From: Marinobacterium jannaschii DSM 6295
GTDB lineage: Bacteria; Pseudomonadota; Gammaproteobacteria; Pseudomonadales; Balneatricaceae
Reading direction: 5' to 3'
DNA length: 60,069 bases
NCBI RefSeq assembly: GCF_000620085.1
Contig: NZ_JHVJ01000033.1
Location: 1 to 60,069, forward strand
The translations under genes and the position numbers were made by a program. The notes under the pieces are model-generated. The model saw only the letters and a program-made list of their open reading frames with translations. It was not told where the DNA came from and ran no database searches. Of the stretch, positions 17,619-27,830 are shown piece after piece (the stretch's first letter is position 1; each line of letters opens with the position of its first letter).

Positions 17619-18713
17619 ATGGAAATCAATCCCATCATCAACAGTCTGAAAGATATTGTTGAGCGCACAACCGAGCTGCGTGGTTATCTCGACTACGATG
17701 GCAACAAAGATCGCCTGGAAGAAGTAGAGCGCGAGCTGGAAGACCCGGCCGTGTGGAACGATCCGGAAAATGCCCAGAAGCTGGGTAAAGAGCGTGCTGC
17801 GTTGGAGGGGATTGTCAAAACCATCGATGAGCTGACTTCAGGCGTCGAAGACTCCCGCGACCTGCTGGATATGGCGGTCGAAGAAGACGACGCAGACACC
17901 GTGGCCGAGGTTGAGGCTGAAGTGGCCGAAATGATGGCCAAGCTGGAGAAGCTTGAGTTCCGTCGTATGTTCTCCGGTGAAGCCGACATCAACAACGCCT
18001 TCCTCGATATCCAGGCCGGTTCCGGCGGTACTGAGGCCCAGGACTGGGCCAATATGATGCTGCGTATGTTCCTGCGCTGGGGTGAGTCGAAAGGCTTTAA
18101 GACCGAACTGATCGAAGTCTCCGATGGCGATGTGGCCGGTATCAAGTCCGCCACTATCCGCTTTGAAGGCGAGTACGCCTTTGGCTGGCTGCGCACTGAG
18201 ACCGGCGTTCACCGTCTGGTACGTAAGTCACCGTTCGATTCCGGCGGCCGTCGTCATACCTCTTTCTCCTCGGTATTCGTCTCGCCTGAGATCGACGATA
18301 ACGTAGAGATCGATATCAACCCGGCCGACCTGCGTGTCGACGTTTACCGCGCCTCCGGTGCCGGTGGTCAGCACGTTAACCGAACTGAATCCGCGGTCCG
18401 TATTACCCACGAGCCATCCGGCATCGTCGTGCAGTGTCAGTCCCAGCGCTCGCAGCACCAGAACCGCGACTTCTGTATGAAGCAGCTGCGTGCCAAGTTG
18501 TACGAGATGGAGATGCTGAAACGCCGTGAAGCTGCGCAGGAAGTGGAAGATACCAAGGCTGATATCGGCTGGGGTAGCCAGATCCGCTCCTATGTACTGG
18601 ATGACCAGCGCATCAAGGACCTGCGTACCAATGTGCAGTCCAGCAACTGTGACAAAGTACTGGATGGCGACCTGGATCTCTTTATTGAAGCCAGCCTGAA
18701 AGCCGGCCTGTAA
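17619..18713 (+). CDS. prfB: Peptide chain release factor 2, without programmed frameshift
   Basis: RF2 releases proteins at UGA and UAA. The 364-residue reading frame is continuous. The anticodon-like SPF tripeptide is at 204-206 and the catalytic GGQ at 249-251. Where most bacteria have CTT TGA C and need a +1 shift, this gene reads TAT CTC GAC TAC (residues 23-26), with no in-frame stop and no purine-rich stimulator before it, so the usual autoregulation is absent. Residue 245, equivalent to E. coli 246, is Ala rather than the less active Thr of strain K-12. The ATG at 17619 (MEINPIIN) is the family start. lysS follows after 63 bp. Confidence 0.97.
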   Translation: MEINPIINSLKDIVERTTELRGYLDYDGNKDRLEEVERELEDPAVWNDPENAQKLGKERAALEGIVKTIDELTSGVEDSRDLLDMAVEEDDADTVAEVEAEVAEMMAKLEKLEFRRMFSGEADINNAFLDIQAGSGGTEAQDWANMMLRMFLRWGESKGFKTELIEVSDGDVAGIKSATIRFEGEYAFGWLRTETGVHRLVRKSPFDSGGRRHTSFSSVFVSPEIDDNVEIDINPADLRVDVYRASGAGGQHVNRTESAVRITHEPSGIVVQCQSQRSQHQNRDFCMKQLRAKLYEMEMLKRREAAQEVEDTKADIGWGSQIRSYVLDDQRIKDLRTNVQSSNCDKVLDGDLDLFIEASLKAGL

Positions 18714-18776
18714 TCCACAGGCCGCTGCTTAAGATACCGAATAGAACAGAACTGAATAGAAAGGTTTAACACCAAG

Positions 18777-20249
18777 ATGTCTGACAACACTCAGCCACAA
18801 GATGAAAACCGCCTGATCGCCGAGCGCCGTGAAAAACTGGCGGCCCTGCGTGAAGCGGGTAACGCTTTCCCGAACAGCTTCCGCCGCGACAGCTACGCGC
18901 AGGACCTGCAGGAGCAGTACGGCGATAAGAGTAAAGAAGAGCTGGCTGAATCAGGTATCAAGGTAAGTATTGCCGGTCGTGTAATGCTGAACCGCGGTGC
19001 CTTCGGTGTTATCCAGGATATGAGTGGTCGTATCCAGTTCTACGTTAACAAGGAAGCGCGCAAGTTTGCCAAGAGCCTGGACCTGGGCGATATCATCGGT
19101 ATCAGCGGTGAGCTGCACAAATCCGGCAAGGGCGACCTGTATGTCGATATGGGTGAGTTCCAGCTGCTGACCAAGAACCTGCGTCCGCTGCCGGATAAGC
19201 ACAAGGGCCTGCAGGATACCGAAATGCGCTATCGCCAGCGTTATGTCGATCTGATCACTAACGAAGAGTCGCGTCGCGTCTTCGAAGTGCGTTCTAAGAT
19301 TGTGTCCGGTATCCGTAAGTTCCTGGAAGAGCGTCGCTTCGTTGAAGCCGAAACACCGATGCTGCAGGTGATTCCAGGTGGTGCTTCTGCACGTCCGTTT
19401 ATCACGCACCACAATGCGCTGGACCGCGATATGTACCTGCGTATCGCGCCGGAACTGTACCTCAAGCGTCTGGTTGTCGGCGGTGTCGAGCGGGTGTTCG
19501 AGATCAACCGTAACTTCCGTAACGAAGGTCTTTCCACCCGTCATAACCCTGAATTCACCATGCTGGAGTTCTACCAGGCATACGCGGACTTCAACGATCT
19601 GATGGACCTGACCGAAGAGATGCTGCGTACCCTGGCAAAAGATGTGCTGGGTACCACTACGCTGACCTATCAGGGTCAGGAGTATGACCTGGGTGCGCCG
19701 TTTACCCGCATCAGCGTGTTCGACTCTATTCTGCACTACAACCCGGAACTGTCCGCGTCCGATATCGATAATATCGAATCAGCGCGTGCCGTGGCCGATA
19801 AGCTGGGCATCCCGCTGAAAGACAGCTATGGCCTGGGCAAGGTGCAGATCGAGATCTTCGAGAAAACCGTAGAAGACCGTCTGTCCCAGCCGACTTTCAT
19901 CACTGAGTACCCGGCTGAAGTATCGCCGCTGGCGCGCCGTAACGATAACGATCCGTTCATTACTGACCGTTTCGAGTTCTTTATCGGTGGCCGTGAAGTA
20001 GCCAACGGCTTCTCCGAGTTGAATGACTCCGAAGACCAGGCAGAGCGTTTCCGCGCCCAGGTGGCTGAGAAAGATGCCGGCGATGACGAAGCGATGCACT
20101 TCGACGATGACTACATCAACGCGCTGGAGTACGGCCTGCCGCCGACAGCGGGTGAAGGTATCGGTATCGACCGTCTGGTAATGTTCTTCGCCGACTGCGA
20201 TTCGATCCGTGATGTGATCCTGTTCCCGGCGATGCGTCCGCGCGGTTAA
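18777..20249 (+). CDS. lysS: Lysyl-tRNA synthetase, class II
   Basis: The 490-residue class II synthetase has an N-terminal OB-fold anticodon domain (about 55-150), motif 2 in [20 protein letters not shown] and motif 3 in [11 protein letters not shown]. It charges tRNA-Lys. The prfB-lysS pair is a conserved arrangement. A strong terminator lies 21 bp past the stop. Confidence 0.98.
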   Translation: MSDNTQPQDENRLIAERREKLAALREAGNAFPNSFRRDSYAQDLQEQYGDKSKEELAESGIKVSIAGRVMLNRGAFGVIQDMSGRIQFYVNKEARKFAKSLDLGDIIGISGELHKSGKGDLYVDMGEFQLLTKNLRPLPDKHKGLQDTEMRYRQRYVDLITNEESRRVFEVRSKIVSGIRKFLEERRFVEAETPMLQVIPGGASARPFITHHNALDRDMYLRIAPELYLKRLVVGGVERVFEINRNFRNEGLSTRHNPEFTMLEFYQAYADFNDLMDLTEEMLRTLAKDVLGTTTLTYQGQEYDLGAPFTRISVFDSILHYNPELSASDIDNIESARAVADKLGIPLKDSYGLGKVQIEIFEKTVEDRLSQPTFITEYPAEVSPLARRNDNDPFITDRFEFFIGGREVANGFSELNDSEDQAERFRAQVAEKDAGDDEAMHFDDDYINALEYGLPPTAGEGIGIDRLVMFFADCDSIRDVILFPAMRPRG

Positions 20250-20270
20250 ACGCCGCCTTCGCTGAGTCTG

Positions 20271-20299
20271 AAAAAGCCGCGCCTGTCGCGGCTTTTTTG
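20271..20299 (+). terminator. Rho-independent terminator after lysS
   Basis: The 11-bp stem AAAAAGCCGCG (20271-20281) with CGCGGCTTTTT (20287-20297) has a five-base loop and ends in a T run. Confidence 0.92.
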
Positions 20300-20326
20300 T
20301 CGCTGTCAGAGACTGAGGGGGATGTT

Positions 20327-20785
20327 ATGGGCTGGCTGATTGCCGATCATAAACGAGAACTGCCGGGGCGGCGCTGGATCAGCATCGTCTTGCGCAGCCT
20401 GCACCTGTTGGGAATCGCCGGTATTGCCGGGGGTTATCTCTATCAGCTGCCACTGCAGCAGTGGCATGGCTGGCTGATGCTGGCGCTGGGCAGCGGCCTG
20501 CTGATGCTGCTGAAAGAGATCTATGTCGACGGTATCTGGCTGTTACAGCTGCGCGGCCAGGTGGTATTGCTGAAGATGCTGTTGCTGGGCTGCAGCCACC
20601 TCTGGTGGAGTACGCCGCAGGCCTGGGCCTATGGCCTGATTATCCTGATTTCCGGCCTGATCTCCCACGCGCCGGGCAATGTCCGGTATTATTCGCCCTG
20701 GTATCGTTGCCGCCTCAGCCGTGAGCTGTGGATGACGATACGTTCTGATTCAACTGAGCCGAGGAACCATGATGGCCCTGGATAA
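20327..20785 (+). CDS. Small integral membrane protein of unknown function
   Basis: The 152-residue protein has about four hydrophobic spans (roughly 16-36, 44-58, 75-88 and 95-108), a basic N-terminus and a polar tail. I do not recognise a named family. The start at 20327 ([12 protein letters not shown]) is chosen because GAGGGGG lies 6 bases upstream. Its end overlaps the ung start by 17 bases, so the two are probably translated from one mRNA, but a link to base-excision repair is not implied. Confidence 0.75.
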   Translation: MGWLIADHKRELPGRRWISIVLRSLHLLGIAGIAGGYLYQLPLQQWHGWLMLALGSGLLMLLKEIYVDGIWLLQLRGQVVLLKMLLLGCSHLWWSTPQAWAYGLIILISGLISHAPGNVRYYSPWYRCRLSRELWMTIRSDSTEPRNHDGPG

Positions 20786-21464
20786 CGCCCCCAGCTGGCA
20801 ACCCTTTCTGCAGGATGAGTTTCAGCAACCCTATATGCTGGCGCTGAAGGATTTCCTGCGTCAGGAGAAAGATGCCGGTAAGTTGATCTACCCCCACTCC
20901 TCAAACTGGTTTCATGCCCTGGAAGCGACGCCGCTGAATGATGTCAGGGTGGTGATTCTGGGACAGGACCCCTACCACCAGCCTAATCAGGCTCACGGTC
21001 TCTGTTTCTCGGTAATGCCGGGAGTCCGCACGCCGCCTTCGCTGGTGAATATCTATAAGGAACTGGAGACCGATCAGGGCTGTGTCACGCCGGATCACGG
21101 CTATCTGGAAAGCTGGGCGCAGCAGGGGGTATTGCTGCTGAACGCGGTACTGACGGTGGAGAACAGCAACGCCAACGCCCATCAGGGTAAGGGCTGGGAA
21201 ACCTTTACCGATAAGGTGATCGCCACGGTGAATGAGCAGTGCCAGAACGTGGTGTTCCTGCTCTGGGGCAGCTATGCCCAGAAGAAGGGTGCCAGGATCG
21301 ACCGGCAGCGCCATCTGGTGCTGAAAGCCCCGCATCCGTCACCGCTGTCCGCCTATCGCGGCTTCTTCGGCTGCGGCCATTTCAGCCAGGCCAATAACTA
21401 CCTGCAGCAGATGGGGAAACCGGCGATTAACTGGCAGTTGCCATTGGAAGCAGCTGAAAGCTGA
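20769..21464 (+). CDS. ung: Uracil-DNA glycosylase
   Basis: The 231-residue family-1 enzyme removes uracil from DNA. It has the water-activating loop GQDPYH (65-70, catalytic D67), the uracil-binding segment GLCFSV and the DNA-intercalating loop [13 protein letters not shown] with the catalytic His. GAGG lies 5 bases before the ATG. The end of the gene runs into a short heptamer-like repeat. Confidence 0.97.
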   Translation: MMALDNAPSWQPFLQDEFQQPYMLALKDFLRQEKDAGKLIYPHSSNWFHALEATPLNDVRVVILGQDPYHQPNQAHGLCFSVMPGVRTPPSLVNIYKELETDQGCVTPDHGYLESWAQQGVLLLNAVLTVENSNANAHQGKGWETFTDKVIATVNEQCQNVVFLLWGSYAQKKGARIDRQRHLVLKAPHPSPLSAYRGFFGCGHFSQANNYLQQMGKPAINWQLPLEAAES

Positions 21465-21515
21465 GGGCTATAAGTTACAAGCTATAAGCCGCTCTTGTTG
21501 GCGGCTTATAGCTTG
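21452..21515. repeat. Degenerate heptamer array ending in a 15-bp inverted repeat
   Basis: Six 7-base units follow each other: AGCTGAA, AGCTGAG, GGCTATA, AGTTACA, AGCTATA, AGCCGCT (21452-21493). The last part forms the left arm of a perfect 15-bp inverted repeat (21478-21492 with 21501-21515, loop TCTTGTTG). It lies between converging ung and ygfZ, and the array starts inside the last codons of ung. It may act as a bidirectional hairpin, though no T run follows. Confidence 0.7.
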
Positions 21516-21522
21516 AGCAGTT

Positions 21523-22545
21523 CTATCGCTTAGACTCGAACAGGCGCGGGTCCAGTTCGTATGGCAGGGGCAGGATCTCAAGCGTCCGGGTCGGATCGCT
21601 TTCCAGCGTCACGCTGCCGTTGTCGGCTTTCTCTTTGATCATCACCGCCAGCAGTTCGCAGCCGTTTTCGGCTTTGGCGGCCTGTACCACCTGACCGATC
21701 TTGACGCCCGCTTCACCCAGCAGGGCGTCGCCTGGCTGTGGTAGCTGGTCGCTGTCGATACGTGCCAGGTACATCGGACGCTTAAGAATGCCGCGGTGCT
21801 GCAGGCGGGTGACAATCTCCTGGCCGGTGTAGCAGCCTTTGGTAAAGCTGACGCCGTTGAGGGCCTGGAGGTTGGTCATCTGTGGGATAAAGCCTTCGCT
21901 GGTGGCGGCGCATACCGTTGGGATGCCGGCGCGGATCTCGCTCAGGCGCCAGTCGTTGCTGCTGCCCAGTTCAGCCTGGCTCAGCAGCTCAGGCAGCAGG
22001 CTTGCGGCATCGTCGGCGGGCAGCCAGATCTCGAATCGCTCACCCGGTACCTTAACCGCCACGCGCTCGCCCTGGCGTACCACCTGATCGACTCCGGCCG
22101 GGGCTTCGCCCAGCAGCGCTGCGGTCAGCTGAGCTGCGTCATCGCCCTGCAGGCCGATGCCCACCAGGCTGTCGCGCCGGTCGCTGGCGTCAGCCTTGGA
22201 GAACATAATGTATTTGTTGAGGGTCTTGAAGCCGCTGTCCAGGTTGTCGCTATCGGTACGCAGCAGGAAGCCGTCTTCCAGCGCCAGCAGGCGCCAGAGC
22301 ACAATCATATGGCCCTTGATATTGCAGTGCGCGGCCAGGCGGCTGCCCAGCTGGCGTGCTTCGCTGATATCGGCACTGAGCTGTCCTTGCAGAAACTTGT
22401 CCGCATCCGGACCGCGGACATCGATGGCCGCCTGGTGCAGCAGCGGAATCAGCAGGGTGCTGACACTGCTCTGATTCAGGATCGCCTGATTGTCTTCGCT
22501 AAGTTCTGCGCCTGCCTGACGCAGGCCTTCGAGCCAGTTATTCAT
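21523..22545 (-). CDS. ygfZ: Folate-binding Fe-S protein YgfZ
   Basis: The 340-residue protein belongs to the GcvT-like YgfZ family, which uses tetrahydrofolate in repair or maturation of certain Fe-S enzymes such as MiaB. The signature KGCYTGQE is at 236-243 with the conserved C238. The folate-binding domain lies before it and a beta-barrel after. Its presence fits the strong Fe-S theme of the window (isc operon, queG, rlmN). Confidence 0.93.
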   Translation of the reverse strand: MNNWLEGLRQAGAELSEDNQAILNQSSVSTLLIPLLHQAAIDVRGPDADKFLQGQLSADISEARQLGSRLAAHCNIKGHMIVLWRLLALEDGFLLRTDSDNLDSGFKTLNKYIMFSKADASDRRDSLVGIGLQGDDAAQLTAALLGEAPAGVDQVVRQGERVAVKVPGERFEIWLPADDAASLLPELLSQAELGSSNDWRLSEIRAGIPTVCAATSEGFIPQMTNLQALNGVSFTKGCYTGQEIVTRLQHRGILKRPMYLARIDSDQLPQPGDALLGEAGVKIGQVVQAAKAENGCELLAVMIKEKADNGSVTLESDPTRTLEILPLPYELDPRLFESKR

Positions 22546-22650
22546 AGTCTGTGTATCTCCTGATCCGGCTGTAGGCTTTGTGCACAGTGTAGGTGAAAGC
22601 GGTGCTCACTACAGCCGGTAAACTATGGGGTTATTCCGTCCTGCGGGTTG

Positions 22651-23508
22651 TTACTCACTGACGCCGATACGCTGGCCCAGGCACAGCGGGCTTTCCGCCT
22701 GTAGCTCTGGCAGCCATTCCATGGCGTCCTTTCCGAACAGCAGGACCACGGTGGAGCCGAGCTTGAAGCGGCCCATCTCGACGCCTTTATCCAGCGTGAT
22801 TTCCGGCTGAGGCTGGTTGCTGAAGTCGCGGCTGACCGGGGCCTTCAGTACCGGAGCTTCCTGGCCGGACCAGACCGTTTCGATACCCGCGACGATCATG
22901 GCGCCGACCAGCACCATCGCCATCGGACCGAATTCGGTATCGAAGATCGCGACCAGGCGCTCGTTACGGGCAAACAGCTGATCCACGTTTTCGGCCGTGG
23001 TCTGATTGACGGAGTAGAGATCGCCCGGCACATAGATGGTTTGACGCAGGGTGCCTTTGACCGGCATATGGACCCGGTGATAGTCCCGCGGTGACAGGTA
23101 GATGGTGGCGAAGCGACCATCCTTAAACTCGTTTGCCAGGTTCATATCGCCGCCGAGCAGGGTGCTGAGGCCATAGCCCCGTCCCTTGGCCTGAAAGATA
23201 CGGCCATTTGCGATTGTGCCCAGCTGACTGATCGCACCGTCTGCCGGGCTGACGATCGCTTCCGCTGTCATATCGATGCTGCGTGCATCCGGTTTCAGGG
23301 CGCGGGTGAAGAAGGCGTTGAAGTTTTCGTAGGCGGTGGGTTCTTCGACCAGCGCCTCGCTCATATTGATCTGGTAGCGTTTGGCAAACCAGCGGATAAA
23401 AGTGTTTTTAACCTTAGGGTTTTTACACTCGGCGATTCGGCCCACCAGTCGGGACAGGCAGTGTTGTGGCAGCAGCTGTTGCAGCAGGATAAACAGTTTA
23501 TCTTTCAA
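22651..23508 (-). CDS. psd: Phosphatidylserine decarboxylase proenzyme
   Basis: The 285-residue inner-membrane enzyme makes phosphatidylethanolamine. The self-cleavage motif LGST is at 250-253, where cutting between G251 and S252 creates the pyruvoyl group. The charge-relay residues are in SPADG (D90) and RDYHRVHMP (H144). The gene starts with TTG (23508), 33 bp after the rhdA stop, so the two are likely co-transcribed. Confidence 0.96.
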   Translation of the reverse strand: MKDKLFILLQQLLPQHCLSRLVGRIAECKNPKVKNTFIRWFAKRYQINMSEALVEEPTAYENFNAFFTRALKPDARSIDMTAEAIVSPADGAISQLGTIANGRIFQAKGRGYGLSTLLGGDMNLANEFKDGRFATIYLSPRDYHRVHMPVKGTLRQTIYVPGDLYSVNQTTAENVDQLFARNERLVAIFDTEFGPMAMVLVGAMIVAGIETVWSGQEAPVLKAPVSRDFSNQPQPEITLDKGVEMGRFKLGSTVVLLFGKDAMEWLPELQAESPLCLGQRIGVSE

Positions 23509-23541
23509 ACTTCTTGCTCTTCGGTCTTGGCGGTTAATCGG

Positions 23542-24354
23542 TTATTTCTCTACCGGCGTGTCAGGCAGGTTGCCCCATTCGAACCAGGAGCCGTCATAGC
23601 AGCGTACCTTGTCGAAGCCGAGGTGGCGTGCCACCAGGTAGGTCAGGCCGGAGCGGCGGTGGGTCTGGCAGTGGGTAATGATCTCTTTATCGCGGCTGAT
23701 ACCCCGGGCGGCGAGTTCGCTGATCAGGCTGTCTGTATCGCGCAGGCGGCTGTCTTCCGCCGAGATCATGCTGTCGGTCCACTCATACCAGCTGGCGCCG
23801 GGGATATGGCCGCCTTTTCGGGCGTTAACGACTTTTTCACCCTTGTACTCCGCCTCGGTGCGGGCATCCCAGATAGCGCACTGGTCGTTGTCCAGCTGGC
23901 TGAGGATGTAGTCCACATCGGCGATCAGGCTGGTATCGATGCTGGCCTCAAAGTATCCCGGGGTCGGCTGGTTGGCGGTGGTTTCCAGATCCAGTCCGGC
24001 GCTGACCCAGGCCTGAAGCTGACCGTTCAGGAAACTGCAGTTCTGATGGCCGACACAATGCAGGGTCCAGATCATGCGGCCTGCCAGCGGCCCTTTCTGA
24101 TCGTCATAGACGACGACCTGGGTGTCGTCGCTCAGGCCGATGGCGGAAAACAGTTCATTCAGCTGCAGTGGCGATGGCAGCTTGTTTGGCACCGGCTGGC
24201 TGCCGCAGAGCAGCCGGGCGGCATCAACATGGACGGCACCGGGGATATGGCCTTTATCGTAATTTTCCTGACTGGACAGGTCGAGGATAAGCAGCTGTGG
24301 GTTCTGCAGCTGCTGTGCAAGCTGAGCCGCTTCGATTACCAGGGGCAGTGACAT
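23542..24354 (-). CDS. rhdA: Thiosulfate sulfurtransferase (RhdA-type rhodanese)
   Basis: The 270-residue tandem-domain rhodanese has an inactive N-terminal domain and an active C-terminal domain with the loop HCQTHRRSG (persulfide cysteine C229). This CQTH(R/H)RS loop is typical of RhdA of Azotobacter and Pseudomonas and differs from the CGSG loop of SseA. It moves sulfane sulfur to acceptors. The neighbour order psd-rhdA is as in Pseudomonas. Confidence 0.92.
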   Translation of the reverse strand: MSLPLVIEAAQLAQQLQNPQLLILDLSSQENYDKGHIPGAVHVDAARLLCGSQPVPNKLPSPLQLNELFSAIGLSDDTQVVVYDDQKGPLAGRMIWTLHCVGHQNCSFLNGQLQAWVSAGLDLETTANQPTPGYFEASIDTSLIADVDYILSQLDNDQCAIWDARTEAEYKGEKVVNARKGGHIPGASWYEWTDSMISAEDSRLRDTDSLISELAARGISRDKEIITHCQTHRRSGLTYLVARHLGFDKVRCYDGSWFEWGNLPDTPVEK

Positions 24355-24430
24355 GGTTCGTATCCTGATCGCATCATTGATGTGCTGGCATCATATAGTG
24401 TTACTGCGATGGTCACAAACCGGCGCGAAG

Positions 24431-26086
24431 TTACTGCCCGGTGATCATGCGCTTCAGCGCCAGTGAGGCGGCGGAGCAGACGTAACGGAAGCGCTCGTGG
24501 TGGAAGTCGCTGAGGATCTTGCCGGCGTTGCCGCGGTCGGCATGGACGACGGCGATCGGTTTTTTATCGATGAAGATCGACATGATCAGGGCGCCGCTTT
24601 CCGGTACGAAGCCGTGATAGTTCTCCGGCAGCAGCCGTAACATCTTGGCGCGGTTGTCCGGGGTAATCCAGATGCAGGAGGGCTTCTCCGACAGGCGTTT
24701 GAACAGGCTGGTGATCTCAAGGCTGTGATAGAAACTCAGGATGGCATCCTGCTTTTCAACCCCCTTGGTAAAGGCGGTCTTCATGCTGCTGCCTTTCTGC
24801 TGGATCAGGAACATGGCGGCCCGTTCCATGCCCAGGCCTTCATGCAGTGCCTGCATGGTACCCTGCAGTATATGGCGTGGTTCGCTATAGAGGTCGGAGC
24901 CTTTCAGCAGGCGCTCTGCGGTCTGGGTGAAGACGACTTTATCGCGCAGGCTGGGCTTTTCATAAACCACCGCTGCTGCCTGCGCTTCCGGTTCGTCCCG
25001 CGCCGGCCCGGCCGGTGCGCTGCTGGTGTTTCCCGCCAGCTGGGGGATATCCCGTGGCAGGGCTTTGATCTCGCGCGGCCCGAGCTTGTAGTTGGGGCGC
25101 GTATTGGAACGGATAAACAGCATCTCCGCGGCCGGTGCCATCGTGCCGGGAATATGGTATTCGCGGCTGGCCGCCGCGCAATTCTGATGCAGGCTGGCCA
25201 GGGTTTCGCTCAGGGCGCTTTTCAGATAGTCGTTAATGATATCGACGATTTTCATCGCCTTGGTGGTATGCCAGCCATACTGGGTCGTCTGGCAGAGCCA
25301 GTTGGCAATTTTGACCGGGAAGAACTTCTCCTGCACCAGATGATTCAGGTCGCGCAACTCCTGATCGCTGAGGCGCGGATCATTGATGGTGCGCATATGC
25401 AGGCGTTGCAGGATCTGACGGCTGGGCGAGTTGTCGTGGTCCAGGCTGGTGACGGCCAGTTCCGACAGTCCCCAGTCGCTGATCAGGCCCTTGGAGATCT
25501 CCTGCACGGTGCAGCCCAGGACATCGCTTTCGGCCAGTACTACGTCGACACCTTCTTCGCGCTGTTTGCGCTGCACTTCGCTCATATGCAGCGGGGCGTA
25601 GTGCCATAGCATCCAGTAGCCGACACCGTAAAACAGCGCCGCCAGATAGCTCTCATCGACAAACAGGCTGTTGCGGGACTGGGTCCAATGGCGCGCCTGG
25701 ACAGCGGCATGGTGGCTGTTGGCGATGCTGCGGAAAAACATCTTCTGGGCGGTGCTGGTGGGATTCAGCTTGATCGCGGGCACCCGGAACGCCACATCTT
25801 CGATGTGATCCAGCCCCAGTGAGCTGATTGCGTGATCGATGCCGGTGACTTCAGAGCCTTTGGCCGCGTGCAGCTGGCAGGCCGTTTTGACCATATACAG
25901 GCAGAGGACAGGATCTGACTTAATCAGTTTGCCCAGATCCCTGAGGTTGACGTTGCTGTCACGAACCTGTCGCTTGAGGCGCTGTTGTACGCTGTTCCGG
26001 ACAGGCAGCTTGCGCCGGACCAGATATTCGATCCAGGCCTCAGCTCCCTGCGGTGACACAACAATTGTCCCTTGCCTTTTTTCCAT
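24431..26086 (-). CDS. HDOD-domain signalling protein with C-terminal GAF-like region
   Basis: The 551-residue protein has an N-terminal HDOD domain (about residues 20-220) with the typical LGKLIKSDPVLCLYMVKTA and HAISSLGLDHIEDVAF motifs. It then has a variable proline-rich stretch and a C-terminal region (about 420-550) resembling a GAF sensor, with GMERAAMFLIQ and IFIDKKPIAVVHADRG. HDOD proteins act in signal transduction and lack phosphodiesterase catalysis. The ATG at 26086 is preferred: longer versions would overlap rsgA. In Pseudomonas, motA and motB lie near this point, from memory. Confidence 0.82.
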   Translation of the reverse strand: MEKRQGTIVVSPQGAEAWIEYLVRRKLPVRNSVQQRLKRQVRDSNVNLRDLGKLIKSDPVLCLYMVKTACQLHAAKGSEVTGIDHAISSLGLDHIEDVAFRVPAIKLNPTSTAQKMFFRSIANSHHAAVQARHWTQSRNSLFVDESYLAALFYGVGYWMLWHYAPLHMSEVQRKQREEGVDVVLAESDVLGCTVQEISKGLISDWGLSELAVTSLDHDNSPSRQILQRLHMRTINDPRLSDQELRDLNHLVQEKFFPVKIANWLCQTTQYGWHTTKAMKIVDIINDYLKSALSETLASLHQNCAAASREYHIPGTMAPAAEMLFIRSNTRPNYKLGPREIKALPRDIPQLAGNTSSAPAGPARDEPEAQAAAVVYEKPSLRDKVVFTQTAERLLKGSDLYSEPRHILQGTMQALHEGLGMERAAMFLIQQKGSSMKTAFTKGVEKQDAILSFYHSLEITSLFKRLSEKPSCIWITPDNRAKMLRLLPENYHGFVPESGALIMSIFIDKKPIAVVHADRGNAGKILSDFHHERFRYVCSAASLALKRMITGQ

Positions 26087-26118
26087 AGTTGAACTGACTC
26101 GTAACGAAAGCGTTATTG

Positions 26119-27141
26119 TTACTGTTCTTTCAAAGATGTAAGTATGTGTCGATAACTGTACCACCGTTCGGTGGAAATTTGACCGCTTTCCAGTGCTTCT
26201 TTAAACGCGCATCCTGGCTCTTTTTCGTGATTGCAGTCACGGAAACGACAGTAGCCTTTGACGCCGTCGAACTCCTTAAAGCCATCAATCAGCCGGTCCG
26301 GATCGATATGCCAGAGTCCGAATTCACGGATGCCGGGGGAGTCGATCAGGTCACCCCCATCAGGGAAATGAAACAACCGTGCCGTGGTTGTGGTGTGGCG
26401 TCCTTTGCGCGTCTGCTCTGACAGCTCGCCAACCCGCAGGTCGATTCCCGGCAGCAGGGAGTTGATCAGGGAGGACTTGCCGACACCTGACTGGCCGACA
26501 AAGACGCTGATTCGGTTATCCAGTGCCTGCTTCAACTCCACCAGTCCCTCCTGGCTTGCATTGGAAGCATGCAGAACCCTGTAGCCGATATCCTGATAGC
26601 GCTGCATCATCTCTTCTATCGGCTGACGGTTGGCATCATTGAGCAGGTCGGTCTTATTCAGCAATATCACCGGCTCAATCTCACTGAGCTCGGCGGCAAC
26701 CAGGTAGCGATCGATCAGGTTGGCATAAGGTGTCGGCTCGACCGCCACGGTTACCACAATATAGTCGATATTGGCGGCAACGGGCTTGAGGTCGCCGTGG
26801 GGGTTAGGGCGGATCAGCTCACTCTTACGCGGCAGGGTGGCGACGACGACACCGGCATCGGCGCCCGCGCGCCAGATAACCCGGTCGCCGGTCACCAGCT
26901 GTCCCAGGTTGGTGCGCATATGGCAGCGGATGATCTCGCCTTCACGTTCGCCGTCGCTGATCTCCACGTCAACCTGGCGGCCAAAGTGGGAGATAATCAG
27001 TCCGTGTTGTTCCGGACCCAGTTCACTTCCTTCAAGCTGGACATCAATGGCTGCATCTTTCTTCGCGGCCCGCGCTGCGCGCTCTTCCTGTATTTTCTGC
27101 ACGCGCCAGGTCTGGCGGCGGTTCAGTTTTCGTTTCGCCAT
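26119..27141 (-). CDS. rsgA: Ribosome small-subunit biogenesis GTPase RsgA
   Basis: The 340-residue circularly permuted GTPase has an N-terminal OB-fold, then G4 (NKTD, 162-165) before G1 (GQSGVGKSS, 216-224) and the G3 segment DSPGIREF, and ends with a zinc-binding CxxxxxCNHxxxxxC motif. It matures the 30S subunit. It diverges from orn, a common arrangement, and is followed by the HDOD gene after 32 bp. Confidence 0.97.
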   Translation of the reverse strand: MAKRKLNRRQTWRVQKIQEERAARAAKKDAAIDVQLEGSELGPEQHGLIISHFGRQVDVEISDGEREGEIIRCHMRTNLGQLVTGDRVIWRAGADAGVVVATLPRKSELIRPNPHGDLKPVAANIDYIVVTVAVEPTPYANLIDRYLVAAELSEIEPVILLNKTDLLNDANRQPIEEMMQRYQDIGYRVLHASNASQEGLVELKQALDNRISVFVGQSGVGKSSLINSLLPGIDLRVGELSEQTRKGRHTTTTARLFHFPDGGDLIDSPGIREFGLWHIDPDRLIDGFKEFDGVKGYCRFRDCNHEKEPGCAFKEALESGQISTERWYSYRHILTSLKEQ

Positions 27142-27250
27142 TCACAACTCTGAGTATATATTTGGGAAATGTATCTGACAGCAGGTACACTCGGCGGTCT
27201 ATTCTATTGTAATCGCAACACTCTGTGCCAGTTGCCGCGGGAGGAATTCA

Positions 27251-27796
27251 GTGGACCCTAAGAATAACCTGATCTGGATCGATCTGGAGATGACCGGACT
27301 GGATCCGGATAATGACTTTATTATCGAAATCGCGACCATTGTTACCGATAAAGATCTCAATGTCATTGCCGAAGGTCCGGTTATGGCGATCCATCAGCCG
27401 GATGATGTGATGGAGGGGATGGATGAATGGTGCACCAACACCCACGGTAACTCCGGGCTGACTCAGCGCGTGAAGGAGTCAAGCCTGACCGAGCGTGAGG
27501 CTGAACAGCGTACTATTGAGTTCCTGGCCCAGCATGTCGCCAAGGGCGCATCACCGATCTGCGGTAACAGCGTCGGTCAGGATCGGCGTTTTCTCTACCG
27601 TCATATGCCGGAGCTGGAAGCGTTTTTCCACTATCGCACTATCGATGTCAGCACCCTGAAAGAGCTGGCGAGCCGCTGGAAGCCTTCGGCAATGGATGGC
27701 TTTTCCAAGAAAGGGGCGCATCTGGCGCTGGACGATATCCGCGAATCCGTTGAAGAGCTCAAGCACTACCGCAAAACTTTCCTGAAGCTGGACTAA
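27251..27796 (+). CDS. orn: Oligoribonuclease
   Basis: The 181-residue DEDDh 3'-5' exonuclease degrades 2-5 nt RNAs, including pGpG from c-di-GMP breakdown. Catalytic residues are D11, E13, D111, H157 and D162. It starts with GTG, with GGAGG 6 bases upstream. The next gene, on the opposite strand, is a diguanylate cyclase. Confidence 0.97.
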   Translation: MDPKNNLIWIDLEMTGLDPDNDFIIEIATIVTDKDLNVIAEGPVMAIHQPDDVMEGMDEWCTNTHGNSGLTQRVKESSLTEREAEQRTIEFLAQHVAKGASPICGNSVGQDRRFLYRHMPELEAFFHYRTIDVSTLKELASRWKPSAMDGFSKKGAHLALDDIRESVEELKHYRKTFLKLD

Positions 27797-27830
27797 TCCC
27801 GGCGCAGGGCTGAATCCGCCGTGGTTGCCT

